Shown here: in pieces, positions 11,826-25,700 of the stretch
Layout: every line of letters starts with the position of its first letter
How positions within the stretch are numbered: the stretch's first letter is position 1
The notes under the pieces: generated by a model
Databases searched by the model: none
What the model was told of the DNA's origin: nothing
What the model saw: only the letters and a program-made list of their open reading frames with translations
Origin: Symbiodinium natans
Taxonomy: Eukaryota > Sar > Dinophyceae > Suessiales > Symbiodiniaceae
Reading direction: 5' to 3'
Length of the DNA: 64,000 bases
Assembly (NCBI GenBank): GCA_905221605.1
Contig: CAJNDS010002638.1
Span: 62,001 to 126,000 of the forward strand
Program-made: the position numbers and the translations under genes

Positions 11826-14800
11826 GATGTATATGTATATGTATATGACCCACGCCTACAAGCCCTCAACCCCTCGACCTTGCAGCCGAACGGAAGTCCC
11901 AAACCGCCTGAAACCCTAAAGCCTAAAGACTAGACCCGAAACCCTCACCTCTACCTGCGGCCCGAGAGTCCCATAAGCCCTGCGGTTTGCGTTTAGGGTT
12001 GAGGGTGTAGGGTTTAGGGTTTAGGGTTTAGGGTTTAGGGTTTAGGGTTTAGACTCCCCAACTCTCCACTCTTAAAAACAAAGCCGGAGCGCCCCCCGCC
12101 CCTTCCAAAGAACGTACTGGTATGTACTTGCCTACATAATATACATCTAGAATGGTACCCAAAAAACAACAAGAAAGAAGAGGAAAACACCGCGATCGGA
12201 CATTTTATCGCGTTGCATTCTGAGGGTGGAGGAGCAAGCCCATATTAACAACAGCAATTCCTACCAGTCAAAATAACCCAACATCAATTAGTTGCTGTTT
12301 ACATTGAATATGCTTCATGCGTATACTTTGATGATGCATGGATTTCATTACTATCATAACCGTTACTCATTCCAATAATGTTGCAAAAGTGTGGGCGCGA
12401 AGCTAAAGTGCTCTTCGGGGTCGGGTTGGTTCCGGGGGGTCAGCGATATATATATATATATATATATATTTTTATTTATGTACATATGTATATGTACATG
12501 TGTATATGTACATATGTATAATTACATATGTATATTTACATATGTATATGTACATATGCATATGTACATATGTATATGTACATATGTAGATGTACATATG
12601 TATATGTACATCTGTATATGTACATATGTATATGTACATATGTATATGTACAAATGTATTGTACATATGTATATGTATCTGTATATGTATATGTATATGT
12701 ACAAATACACATGTTTGATGTAGGTATTGCTTTACTTCTTTGCGTATTTGTTGATATGCATGGCGCCTGAGGGACGACGAACCCCACGGCGACGACCACC
12801 ACCGCCGCCTGGCCGGTGGGGCGGCTGGCGCCCACCTTGTTGAGGACACCGGCCCCAGAGCCTTATTAAGGATCCCTGTATATTCTAAGGGCTATTCCCT
12901 AACCCTTAAACCTCATTAAGGATCCCTGTATCTTTTGAGGGCTATTCCTTAACCCTTAAACCTCATTAAGGATCCCTGAATATTTTAAAGGGCTATTCCT
13001 TAGGGTTCAGGGTTGTTGGGCGCTCTGAGCCGACCACGAGCTGCTTCGAGGTTACAGTTTACAGGATGCGGGACTTGGGGTGTTTGGAGTTTCAAGGCAT
13101 AATATAGGCGTCGGAAGAATTACTAGCAGTATTCCCTTATGGCCCCTTCACAATTCTGCTCCATTATATAATGGCCCCCCAAAACCCTGTTAAAATTATT
13201 AAGGCCCTTATATTATGTGTTTTGAGGGTTGAGGCTTTGGGGCTTGGGGGGTTTAAGGCTTCACGGTCTAGGATCTTTCGGGCTCTAGTTTTTAGGGCTT
13301 CTGGGTCTGCATCTGGTGTAAGGTTTGCAGGGGGAGTTTCTGTTTTTTAGGGTCTGCAGACCTAAAGCCTAAAGCCTAAAGCCTAAACCCTAAACCCTAA
13401 ACCCTAAACCCTAAACCCTAAACCCTAAACCCTAAACCCTAAACCCTAAACCCTAAACCCTAAAACCTAAACCCTAAACCCTAAACCCTAAACCCTAAAC
13501 CCTAGACAGACCTTGCCAGGAGATCGTGTGGAATCCCTTCCCGCACTCCGCACAGATCGGCATCATCATCTCGTCGTTGAGCCAGGCGACGGGGTAGCCT
13601 GGGTATTTGAGTTCTTTGGTGTACCCTAAACCCTAAACCCTGAACCCTAAACCTCAAATGTTGAGGGTTCCTATCCTCGACTGCCAGTCACCCTGACTAC
13701 CCCATACTTAAAGTACGGCCCTAACAACATGAATTCAGCCTCAGCCTTATATCTTTAGGGTTTAGGGTGGGGTGTGGGTGGGACGGGTGGCTTCACAAAC
13801 TTGACCCCCCTTCAGGGAAGGTCTTCGCCACTGATTGAGTTTTGTGGGAACGCAAATTCTGAAACCCTAAGCCCCAGACCCTGAACCCATTATTCTTCTG
13901 TTGGAGAAGCAAAGTAGCTTTCATCCCTTCGCCTTTTCAATTCTTCAGCTTTAAAGTAGAGTCCTAAAACCTCCCCCACCCACGCCTCCCCCCCCCCCTC
14001 TAAAGCCCCTAAACAGCAAAGACATGCACAAGCAACCATAGACCGTGTGTGGTTTAGGGGTTTCGGGTTAAGAGGCCGGGGAGGTTTGCAATTTATATAC
14101 TGGGGCAGGCCCACAAGAAAACGATGTACACAAGCATCCATACCATATCAAGCAGCATTAAGCCCTCGACCCCGAAACCCCAAGTATGCTTACTAAGCCA
14201 CAAGCCTTATTTCAGTAGCAGCGATTTACATAACCATGTATACTACACCGATCAGTAGTTACACGCGTAGACCCGACCCTCAACCCCAGAGCAGTGACCT
14301 AAGGCTCCAAATGACCCCAAATGTAGGTATTACGGTATTTTTACTGTGCTACAGCAATACCCTAAGGCTCCAAATGACCCCAATGCAGGTACTGTGGTCT
14401 TTCTTACTTTGCTCTTTTGAGTTATTATTTCTAGAATTGGAGCCTCATAGGGATAGCAACGAGAGTCCAAAATGTTTGAGCCGCAAGCCGCCTAAACCCT
14501 AAGCCCTAAACCCTAAGCCCTAACCCCTAAACCCTAAACCCTAAACCCTAAGCCCTAAACCCTAAACCCTAAACCCTAAACCCTAAACCGACCAGGCCCT
14601 ACAGTGCCTCATCGTTGCGCCGCGACTGCTTCAAAACATCGCCAAGGCAAGGGATGGCAACCGGGGCCGGGGTGTTTAGGGTTTAGGGTTTAGGGTTTAA
14701 GGTTTAGGGCTCAGGGTTTGGGGCTGTTTTTGGGACATTTTGTATTTTACTTATTTAGTTAATAAGGGACCCTAGAAATATACACATGTATAGAGAGAGA

Positions 14801-17800
14801 TAGATATTGTTAAAGGCCGGTTCGGGGGTGAAGGGTTCGAGGTTTTTGGTGTAGGGTTTGCGGTTTAGGGTTTAAGGGTTCTCAGATCAAGCCTAGGTGC
14901 TAAGGTGGGCCCTGCTCCGGAGCGGGCGTCGTAAGACTTCAGTTGGAGAGTGTCCGTGCCGTTGGGAGTAGCATACCTAAACGATGCCCAGACTAGGGTG
15001 CCCAAATTTGCAAGAACCCCAAGTCTTGACTGCAACTTAAACACTTTGATTCCATTTCCTTTGCATCTTAAAGCCTTGGTTCCCAACCCTGCAGTGGGGG
15101 CCCTGCCATAAAGCCTCTACCAGGGCTTTTAGAGGCTTCGAGTTGAGGAGGCTGTCAGCTGGTGTGGGGGAGGGTTTAGGGTTTAGGGTTTAGGGTTTAG
15201 GGATTTGGGAGTTTGGGAGTTTGGCAGTTTGGCAGTGTGGCAGGGGGCGGAAAGGCCCAACCAAAGCCCGACAAAAGATTTTCCGGGCCAAGGAAAGCCG
15301 AAGCTCTCGACCTCATCAACTGGGGGGGTGGGGGACTAGGCCCTAAACCCTAGACTCTAGGACAAGATCCTGGGCATTTTCGACCGCATTGCCCCGCTCT
15401 CCAAGCACGGCGAGCCGGTGCGAGCAGCTCGTCTGAAAGACGTTTTTTGCTCCTAAACCTTAGCAGCTGAACCCCCAAGCCCAACCCTGAACCCTGAGCT
15501 CCCTAAGTCCAGCAAAGCCTAACCCCCACACCCCCGAACCCTAAGCCACCTAATGTAGGGGTCGGGATAAGTACAGATACTTTTCCCGTATGGTCCCTTT
15601 GTAAAATACACCATAATACCCCCCCCCCCCCCCCCCCCAAAACCCTGTTCTAATTATTCAGGCACCCTAAACCCTAAACCCTAAACCCTAAACCCCAAAC
15701 CCTAAAAAGGGATGAGGGACATTTCTGTGAGTCGGTGCGGGCGGGCCTCTCGGACGTTGAGAGGTCGAGAGGGTCCGGTCTCGAAGGCTCCGCTTCCTTC
15801 TTTGCAGGGACTTGTGTTGCTTTTTGTCGTTTAGGTGTTTGAGGAGCATGCTGAGTTTAGGGGCTTAGGGTTTAGGGTTTAGGGGTTAGGGGCTAGGGGT
15901 TTAGAGTTTAGGGGTTTAGGGGTTTAGGGTTTAGGGTTCAGGGTTTAGGGCTGGCAGCGTAGCTGCATCCTAAAATGGCTGTGGCGTCTAGCGCGTCCTT
16001 GTTGAAACCTTGCGGAACATCTTGTCCTGTCAACGTGAGCCCGTGCTCTACGCTGACGTGTTCAGGGCTTCAGGTCTAGAGGTTTCACCAGGCCCTGAGC
16101 AAAATCCCATGCAAAACCCAGGCAACCCCCTAAATCGCTAAATCGCCATTAGCTAGGGCTTTGAGATACCTTATCTTGTCCCAAGCCCTGAGCCCTAAAC
16201 CCTTGTTCATGGAAAGAGCATCGTAGTTCACAGTTTTTCAGAGGCTTGACAGCGCCATCATCCCTAGACCCTGAACCTCAAAAACCCTACATCCTAACCC
16301 TAAGCCTCAAAACCCTAAACCCCTAACACTCTAAGACCAAAATTCCTAAACCCTAAATCCTAAATCCCTAAACTCTAAATCCCTAAGCCCTAACCCCAGA
16401 AGGACCCTAAGGGTTCAGGGTTCAGTCCTTTGTGGTGCTTTTCTGTAATTTCAGATCCTTAGCCTGTTTGGTTTTATTGGGTTTCTTGATCAGGCAGCTA
16501 AAAGTTTCATTTTTTAACTGCCCTCCTATGTGCAGCCCTAAACCCTAAACCCTAAACCCTCAATCCCTAAATCCCAACACCAGGCCCTTGCTTGCACCTA
16601 CGTCTTCGGAGCCCTCTTGGTCCTGATCGGAGAGGTGGAGAGTTCAGGGTTGAAGACCGGTTCACAAATAGCTGCTAACTTTCACGCTCACTGCATGCTA
16701 GACACCTGCAAGTTTTCAGCATCTGTGAGTAGGGTGTCGTTGCTTAGCACGAGGCGTGAGCAAGGACTGCAACATCCAGCGGGTTTATCCCCGAACAGCT
16801 TAGTCGTACCCAGGGGTCTTGGAGGTTGTGTCCCTTGAGCTCGCAAGTTTGCGGGGTTTTGAGTATCGTGCTTCATGAACCCCCTCCCCCCACCTCCCCC
16901 TCCCCCCATCCCCCTCCCCCCCTCCCCCCCCCACCCCTCCCCCCCCATCCCCCTCCCTCCCCCCCCCCCCCCTCCCCCCTCCCCCCCCTCCCATCCCCTC
17001 CCCCCCCCGCCCCCCCTCCCCCACCTCCCTCCCCCCTAGCAAACCAGCCCTCTTGCCAGGTCAATGCCGTGGCGCCGTTACTGACTATGCGCCTCACCGA
17101 CATTCATCTTGGCATTCATTGGGTCAGAGTTGAGGGATCAGGGCGTGTTCAGGGTTTAGGGTTTAGGGTTTAGGGTCTTCAACTGGTGTTCGTTTCAGGG
17201 CTTCAGTGTTTCAAAGGTTCATTCGCGTTTAGGCATCGGGTGTCAACCAGGCTATGCAAACATGCTACCTGTTAGGAGCAGTTAGGAGCATAAGCTGTGG
17301 AAGCCAGGGGGCGCAATTAAATTAGGGAGGTCCTAAAGCGCTAGGCCCTAAACCCCAACCCCAACCCCTAGGGAGAGGAGGTTCATGGTTCGGAAGAAGG
17401 TTGCAAGCCCGAAGCCCTACTTGCCTTCCTACACCCTAAACCCAGGACCCGTTTTCCTCAACCCCCTGAAGCCTAAGGCCTAAACCCCAAACCTTTGGAG
17501 CAGGGCAGCTTGGGGAGTACTTAAAAAGGGCAGAGCTTGTCTACCTTCCAAAGGCCAAGGCTTTCGGGTTCCAGGGTGATCAAGTCATACCAGAAAACGC
17601 CTACCGAAGCCACAAACCCTAAACCCCAAACCCCAAACCCTAAACCCTAAACCCTTTGGGCAATGGGGCTTCAGAAAGGTTTTGGAGAAACTCCCGGCTC
17701 AACTGAATATTTGCCTTCCTTTTCTGTTAGAGCTGTATGCTGAGAATATGCTCAACGAAAAAAAAACAGGCATGTGGGGTTTAGGTCTAGGTTTTAGGCT

Positions 17801-19084
17801 CTGGGTTGGAAGTCGATCCCTGAGCCCTAAGCCCAACACCCTACACCCTACACCCTAAACGCTATTCTTAACCCTAACTTACGAACCCTAAACCATAATA
17901 TATAGGCCTTGGTAATTAGGATATGGACTTGGGGGCTATTATTGTTATTATAGTATACTTATAAAGGGGCCATAAGGGAAAACCATTAGCAATTATTCCG
18001 AGCCCGGTATGACACCGAAGTCCCTGCAGGTGCTTCCTGGTGGCCTACACCTTTATGAACTTCTCCTGCTTCGTGCTCACCTGGGTGCGATCGCCTGGCT
18101 TCCGCCCGGCAGGCGCCCCAACAGCCCTCCCCGTTGACGACTATGGGGTTCCAGTGTGTGCGTGTGGCGCAACCCCTCAACCCCTCAACCCCCCAACCCC
18201 TCAACCCCTAAACCCCTAAACCCCAAACCCCTAAGTCCCCAAAGCCTTCAACACCCCGGCCCTGAGCCGAACTTGAGAACCCGAATCTGGAGCCTCGGCT
18301 AGGGTCGAGACCTGTGCTGTGTTTTTGTTGTGGTTCTTAGTAGTAGAGTAAATATCCTTTAACCTTTTTGGGGCATTTTAATTCCTACATAATCCCCCAA
18401 GGTTCACCTTCAGTTTTTCCTAAGCGTTTGGTTCAGGGGCTACGGTCGCTCCGAAGCTTGTCGTTAGGATCGAAGGGGCCTAAGAAAGTTGAAGCCCTAC
18501 CCCAACAACCCTACGAAAGAATCCAAAGCCCATGACCACACCAAGTCCGGCCTAATCTTCTGAGCCGTGATGCGCGGGGAGGGGAGTACCCCTGAAGTAC
18601 TCAAAAATGCGATAATTCTCTTTTTGGAACCCCCAAAAACGGTACCTCTGTTCGGACTGTCGCAAAGCCCTGCATGTAGGACCATGGCTTCGTGCACTTG
18701 AAGCCTCACATATGAGCACCTAAGATGAGGGTTGGGTTTGGGCTTTACCCCAAAACCCCCTCAAGACCTGAACCGCTAAATGCCTTAATCCACGAAGACC
18801 CTTAGAGCCCTTAACAACCCTTACCACCCAAGTAATCTGACCCTAAGCCCTTAGAACCTTGAATCTCTAAACCCTTGTAAGCTAGACTCCCTTGGAAGGA
18901 ATGTCGCGCAAGCGCTGGCGGTGCTGGTACATGTTCACCGGCCTCCTGGGTACTTCGTCTCCCGTTGCTCATGTTTTAGGGCTTCGCTTCTTTTTGAGAC
19001 CCATTTGGCAGTGAAATGGTAGCCTGTCAATTCCTTGGTAGCTGGGGAACCTAGGAAACAGACCTTAAACCCTGAACCCTAACC

Positions 19085-19123
<39 letters not shown>

Positions 19124-22100
19124 ACCCTAAACCCTAAACCCTAAACCCTAAACCCTAAACCCTAAACCCTAAACCCTAAACCCTAAACAGACAGCCCCTT
19201 GCTCTCCAAACTCAACCAAGGCTCGGTCGTGTGTCTTTCCATCATGGTCCTCGTCAGCCAGTATTGGGCGGTGGGCGTGCTGTTCGTGAGCTTCTGCTGC
19301 TCAGCTTCTCCGGGTTTTAGGGTTCAGGGTTCAGGGTTTAGGGTTTAGGGTTTAGGGTTTAGGGTTTTGCTCAGCTTCTCAGGGTTGAGGGGCGTCATGT
19401 CATGAGATTCAGGAGTCAGTTCTAGTGTACTCGAAGCATTGAAGAGTTGCCCTAAACCCTAAACCCCTAAGCCCCTCAAGCAAACTATAGGGACCCCTCC
19501 ACACCCCAGACTCCCCAGACCCTAACTGCAAACCTTAGAGCCCTCGGCTGGGGTCACGCTGCACACTTTCTTGGCATTCTTTGAAGGGAGGCCCAAAATG
19601 CACGGAAGCCATTGGGTGTGTAGGGCCTTGGGACCCTAGCTAACCACTTGAAATAGAGCTGAGACCCTAAAGCTGTAAAGTCCGCACAACCTTCTACCCT
19701 GAAGCCCGAAAACCCGGCTTATCGTTTACGGTGTAGGGTTTAAGGTTTAGGGTTTAGGGCACACTAAGGAGACGTCGGGATGGCCCTTAGTTTCTTTGGT
19801 GTTCAGGAGATGTCGATTTCTGCCTACAGGGCTCAGGGGGCCGTCGATCTAGGGTTTTTCTTAGGGCACTTGCATGGTCCCTTTGGATTGTCCCTTACCT
19901 TCTGTGAAGGGTTCTGAAGTATGGGCCCTTTGGTTGTATAAGGTATGTAAGGGGCAGGGGTCCCTTTCCAAGGGCCCATTTTAAGGGACCGATTTTGGGG
20001 GGGCCGGGGTTTGGGGTTTGGGGCAAGCGTTGCAGGCTTTGGGGATTGTTTGTGAAGGATTAGCACATTGTGGGGGAGGGGGGGTTGGGCTTAGGGCTTA
20101 CGAAAAGCAGAAGCTAAACCCTAAACCCTAAACCCTGGAAAGGCCTCTACCTCTACATCAACTGGCGCCTGGAGCAGCGAGCGCCATGGCCAGCCTCGGA
20201 GTCCGGAACATGCGGCCCTCAAGTTAGGGGTTTAGGGTCTAGGGTTTAGGGGTTAGGGGTTTAGGGGTTTAGGGGTTTAGGGGTTTAGGGGTTTAGGGGT
20301 TTAGGGTTTAGGGTTTTTTTAGGGGGTTTTAGGGGGTTTTAGGGGTTTAGGGTTTTAGGGTTTAGGGTTTTAGGGTTTTAGGGTTTTAGGGTTTAGGGTT
20401 AGGGTTTTAGGTTTTACGGTTTTACGGTTTTGCGGTTTTGCGGTTTTAGGGTTTAGGGTTCAGGGTTTTAGGGTTTAGGGTTTAGGGTTTAGGGTTTAGG
20501 GTTTTAGGGTTTTAGGGTTTTAGGGTTTTAGGGTTTTAGGGTTTTAGGGTTTTAGGGTTTTAGGGTTTTAGGGTTTTAGGGTTTTAGGGTTTTAGGGTTT
20601 TAGGGTCTTAGGGTTTTAGGGTTTTAGGGTTTTAGGGTTTTAGGGTTTTAGGGTTTTAGGGTTTTAGGGTTTTAGGGTTTGTTTTATGGGTTTAGGGTTT
20701 TAGGGTTTTAGGGTTTAGGGTTTAGGGTTTAGGGTTTTAGGGTATCAGGGTTTTGGGTTTTAGGGGTTTTAGGGGTTTTAGGGTTTTTAGGAATTTAGGT
20801 TTCAGGGTTTCGGGCCTCACGCCTGAACGCCTAAAGCCCCACCCGAACTCCCTGGAACCCTAAAGTCGTAAGACCCTAACCATTAAGACCGAAGCCTCAC
20901 GCTCTCTAAACCCTAAATCCTACACCCTGATTCCTCAACCCTGAAACCCTGACTAAAGCGCTGAACCCGAAGCCTGTAAATCCCTCCAGTCTTAAACCCC
21001 AAGCCCTTGAAGCTTGAAACCCCGAAGCCCCTAAGGAGTGGGGAAGTGCCTTGGATGGCATTCGCTTCCAGCTGGCCCTCAACTCGCTGATCCAGCTGGA
21101 GGCCGGAAGCTTAGGGTTTAGGGTTTGGGGTTTGGGGTTTAGGGTTTGGGGTTTAGGGTTGAGGGTTTGGGATTTAGGGTTTACAGATTCAGGGAGGGAT
21201 TTTTTAGACGTGCGCTTCACGGCGCCTCCATTTCTGGTGGGACCTCGCGGTGCCGGCTCCTTCGTCGCTGCCGCTCATCCTGAAGGCTTCTGCCGCGGGT
21301 CGACCGAGGTGGAAATCTACTTGCGCATTGTAGGGGTGCCCCATCTCTGGGAGACCCTCGCCGGGCATGGCTTCGACACAATGAGTGCGCTGGAGGAGGA
21401 GGATCTGGTTACTGTGAACATCCGCGGCGGTGACATGAAGAGACTGTTGGAAGGGATTTGGGAGTCGAATTGAAGGGGGCTTCCGATATTAGGGTTGAGG
21501 GTTTAGGGTTTAGGCAAAGGGTTTAGGGTTTCCGAAATTAGGGGTACCTTGTTGGGGTCCTTCTTCTAGGGTACCCCAAACAGGGGACCCCAAGAAAGGA
21601 GTAGGAATAGAATAGGAATTTACCTACCAGGGCCCTGATGTTCCCTTTATATACCTATCATATTCTTGGGGTTCCCTGTTTGGGGTTCCCATCATGGGAC
21701 CCTGTTGCTGAAGGAGCGTGGACATGCGGCCGTGAATTGGCAGCCCCAAGTGCTGATCCTCTACCGGATCCACCTCTCAGAGGACTCCCGATGCTGCGCA
21801 GGGCTTGGAAGGTTTTCGGGGAGAAACACGTCGGGTTGAGTTAGAAGTAGGGTGACATGACTTATGCACCCCAAACCCTAAACCCTAAACCCTAAACCTT
21901 TTCTCGCACAAGCCTGGGCTCACAGTGATCGCGGGCACTGTAATTATGCCGAGTTTTCCAAGTTTAGGGTTTAGGGTTTAGGGTTTAGGGTTTAGGGTTT
22001 ACAGGCAACCAACCCCAAAAAGGGTGCCCGTATTGTAATATGGTTACTGGACTACCAACAAGAACCCACATTATAGCAACCGCCGCAATGACGTGGATAT

Positions 22101-22764
22101 GGCGGACGTAGTACACGATGTGGCTTCCTTGTTGCGTTAACTTCATTCAATTTAACTTCCTAACCTACCGCCCCTGTAGGCCAACCATAAGCCTCAAACC
22201 CCAGACCCCAGACCCTAAACCCTAAACCCTAAACCCTAAACCCTAAGCCCTAAACCCTAAACCCTAAACCCTAAACCCTAAACCCTAAACCCTACAGGAG
22301 CTGAAGGGCATCAAGCACCACGAGATCCTTCGGCGACTGGGCACATTTTGGGTTTGGCCTCACCTTGATGTTTAGGGTTTAGGGTTTAGGGTTTAGGGTT
22401 TAGGGTTTAGGGTTTAGGGTTTTGGGTTTACAGTGCACTCCAAAAAGTTGGAACATCCTCATCCCATACCCCAAAAGGTATACTTAAGGGAATCCCAGCT
22501 TCAGTCATCCTGAAACCATGTTCCAACTTTCTGGACTTTTCTGTAGGGTTTATGAGTTCGGGTTTAGGGTTAGGGGTTTCAGGGTTTCTGGGTTTCAGGG
22601 TTTTTTGGGTTGTAGTATACCCTGGAGCCATAAGCCCCCACCAAAGCCCCCGAGCTTCTTTGCCACCCAGGGTCCTTGTCTATTCAACCTAATATAGGGG
22701 CCGGAATAAGTACGAATAGTTTTCCGTTAGGGTCCCTGTATAACTATGCTAGAATGCCCCTCCC

Positions 22765-22795
<31 letters not shown>

Positions 22796-25700
22796 AAAAG
22801 AAGAAAGAAACAACTTAATTATCAAGGCCCATATTTTAGACCGCCAACGTGGCCCAGGTTTTATTCACGCCTGAAAGAAGGGGAGTTACTATAATACCCC
22901 CAAACCCTAAACCCTACACCCTAAACCCTAAACCCTAAACCCTAAACCCTAAGCCCCAGGTTTTATTCCCACCTGAAGAAGGGGAATGGCTTCGCTGTGG
23001 TGGCCTGCGTGCTGGAGTCTAAGCCTTCCGGCAACAAAGAGGGTTTAGGGTTTAGGGTTTAGGGTTTAGGGTTTAGGGTTTAGGGTTTAGGGTTTAGGGT
23101 TTAGGGTTTAAGGTTTAGGACTAGCAAAAGAGGGTTAGGGCTCAACACGTAGTAAGTTGAAGTTTAGGGGCGTAGGGTTTAAGGTTTAGGGTCTTGTGGC
23201 TTGGGTGTTCATACGGAGGGGCGCTATGCAGTGGGTTCTAAAGTTTGCAAAGAACACTTAGTTGGGGGGTTCAGGGTTCAGGATTTAGGCTGCAAATGAG
23301 GGGGTTTGGGGGCGGTTGGGCTTTATGTGGGGGCCTCGGGGCTTACCCGAAGGCTCCAAGGCAGTTCCTTTTTGGGGTTAAGCTATAGGGGCTTGTAGTA
23401 TGCGACACAAAAAAGGTACCACCTTAGGAGCCTGCAGGTAGGGCAACCCTAAACCCTTAACCCTAGGCCCTTAAGACTTGGACCCCGCTGCGCTGGAGTC
23501 AAGGGTTTAGGGTTCAGGGCTTTGGGTTGGGATGTTCCCCCTTCTACTACCAGTCCTTAGTGGGGGATTATCATAGAGGGTGCTATGATCCCTATTCAGG
23601 ACTGTTACTATAAGGGGAACATCCCGAGCTGTGGGTTTAGAGGGTATGTTGGGGCTCCGTGAGCGTCGTTGCCCTGTTGGCTTCAGGCAGTTCCTGACAG
23701 GAGCAAATCTTTGTAAAGTTTCGTCGGGCCAAAGCGAGTTTATAGGATCAGCCTGAGTCTCAGACGTCACTCCCATTATGGAACTGTTCGCCCCGATTCC
23801 GCATTTTTTGGGCTTGGTGGGGGCGGGGAGAGCACATGAACGGAGCATACCAGCAGGGTTCAAGCGGTTTAGGGTTTAGTGTGAGCGGGAGAACAACCCT
23901 AAACCCCAAGCCGCAACTCAACACCATGTCCTGGCGAGCTTGTGTGCTGTGGGCTGGTGAAGAAGAGAGCCTTTGAGGGGGCCCTTGGATAGCGGAGTAG
24001 GGTTTGGGGTTTAGGGTTTGGGGTTTAGGGTTTAGGGTTTAAGGTTTAGCCTGCAGAGGACCCGAGATGAGCATGCGCTGCACAAAGCCGGCATCGAGAA
24101 GGATGTGATCAAGAGCCTCCTGGCTCCCACACTCCAGTCTGCAATGCTACAGACCTTAACTATATCCCCCTTGGGGGGGGGGGGGGGTGTTTATATTTGT
24201 TCATATAAACCCAAGGAGGATATTATTTTTTTAAACATGAAGGTTCTAAGGGGAGTATGGTAATATAGTAACTCTCAAGGGACTACAGGAGGGACCCTTA
24301 TAAGGGACCTTAGGGTTATTAGAGGGCTACTCCGGTACACAAAATATTCAAGCCTAAATCATCAGAGCCTAAACCGCGAACACCCGCGACTTCACACGAT
24401 GTACTCACTTTGTTTCATCGGGAGGTGCTGGACACTTCACCCCGACACCCGAAACCTCCCCGAACCTCCGGGCCCTCACTGTCGACATCCCTCCATGCCA
24501 TGTAGTACCCTCATCCCAATCTTACTTAAAGCCCCTACTCAGCCCAGGTGTGAATCTTCTTGAGGCAATGGATGATCTACCTTGCACCCTAAGAACCCCA
24601 TCCAAACTCGCACTCGGAACTCGAAACAAATAGGTAGGTGGGACATTGTCTACTTTCCCTTACTGGGTCTAAGAGGATCATATTCGAAAAAGTATTTTTC
24701 ACAGGGTTTCAGAGGGTTTTAAGGGCCATCCTAGGCAAGCACGCAAGCCGAGGCATCATGAAGGAGGAAGGGATCCAGGGCTTTGCCGAGTGCGTCGTTG
24801 CCCCTTCCTGGTCAGAGGGCGTGTGCCCTGGCTGCCCGTTGTTCCCGAAGTAGCGTTTGGGCTCGGATTATACGAACAGACCCCTAAACCCTGAACCCTA
24901 AACCCTTAGTGTAAGGGAAAACATCCCAATGTTTGGGGGGTTAAGGCTTGTGGGTGGCAGGTTATGAATAAACTGACCCGGTCAAAACAATGAAAGTCGC
25001 AGGACATCCACTTTGGGGCGAAGGGATTAGGATGTCAATGTGGCCCCCTAAACCCTGAACGCCAGGCGGTGTCAGCCCTACTAACTAGGCTTGTGGGGCT
25101 ACGGTTGACCCTAAGCCCATGGTTTAGGCTTAGGGCGATGAGACCCTACTCCTTAGGGTTTCGGGTTTAGGGTTGTGTTTGGGGCAATTAAACTCTGAAC
25201 CCAAACGCAGACGCCGTCATTGGTTTCGAATCCCGCCATTCGGAATCCGCACCCCATACCTCAAACTCGGGTTCAACCCAGACTATGACTGAAACAACTA
25301 GCACCCTAAGCCCTCGAGGGCTTATATAGGATGAAGGACCCTAAACCCTACAAACAACCCTTTACCCGGACACGGAGCTCCAGGAACTACATCATCCAGC
25401 TCAGTGGGATTGGAGGACCCAAGCCCGATGGCCTTGACACCCAAAACGCTCGTAACAACGGAGCCCTGAAAATGCAACAAAAACAACCACGCAACCATGA
25501 AGCTCTCGAAGCCCTCGACTCCTCCCCCCCAAAAGGAAATCAAAAAACACAACAAATAAGCAATGAAAATAATCCCGGAAGCCCTGACAATTTCAAACCT
25601 CTCACACAAACACACCGCACAAATACAAAAGGAAATCATAAGAATGTGTGAGCCCAAACCCTAACAAATCTAAACCTTTACACCCCCCCCCCCCCCCCCC

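Noticed and set aside
11608-12849. His/Ile/Tyr-repeat open frames
   Set aside because: Translations of TATATG and TATGTACA satellites.
16688-17173. Gly-rich minus-strand and Pro-rich plus-strand frames
   Set aside because: Arise from the C-rich pyrimidine tract before SLC12 exon 15.
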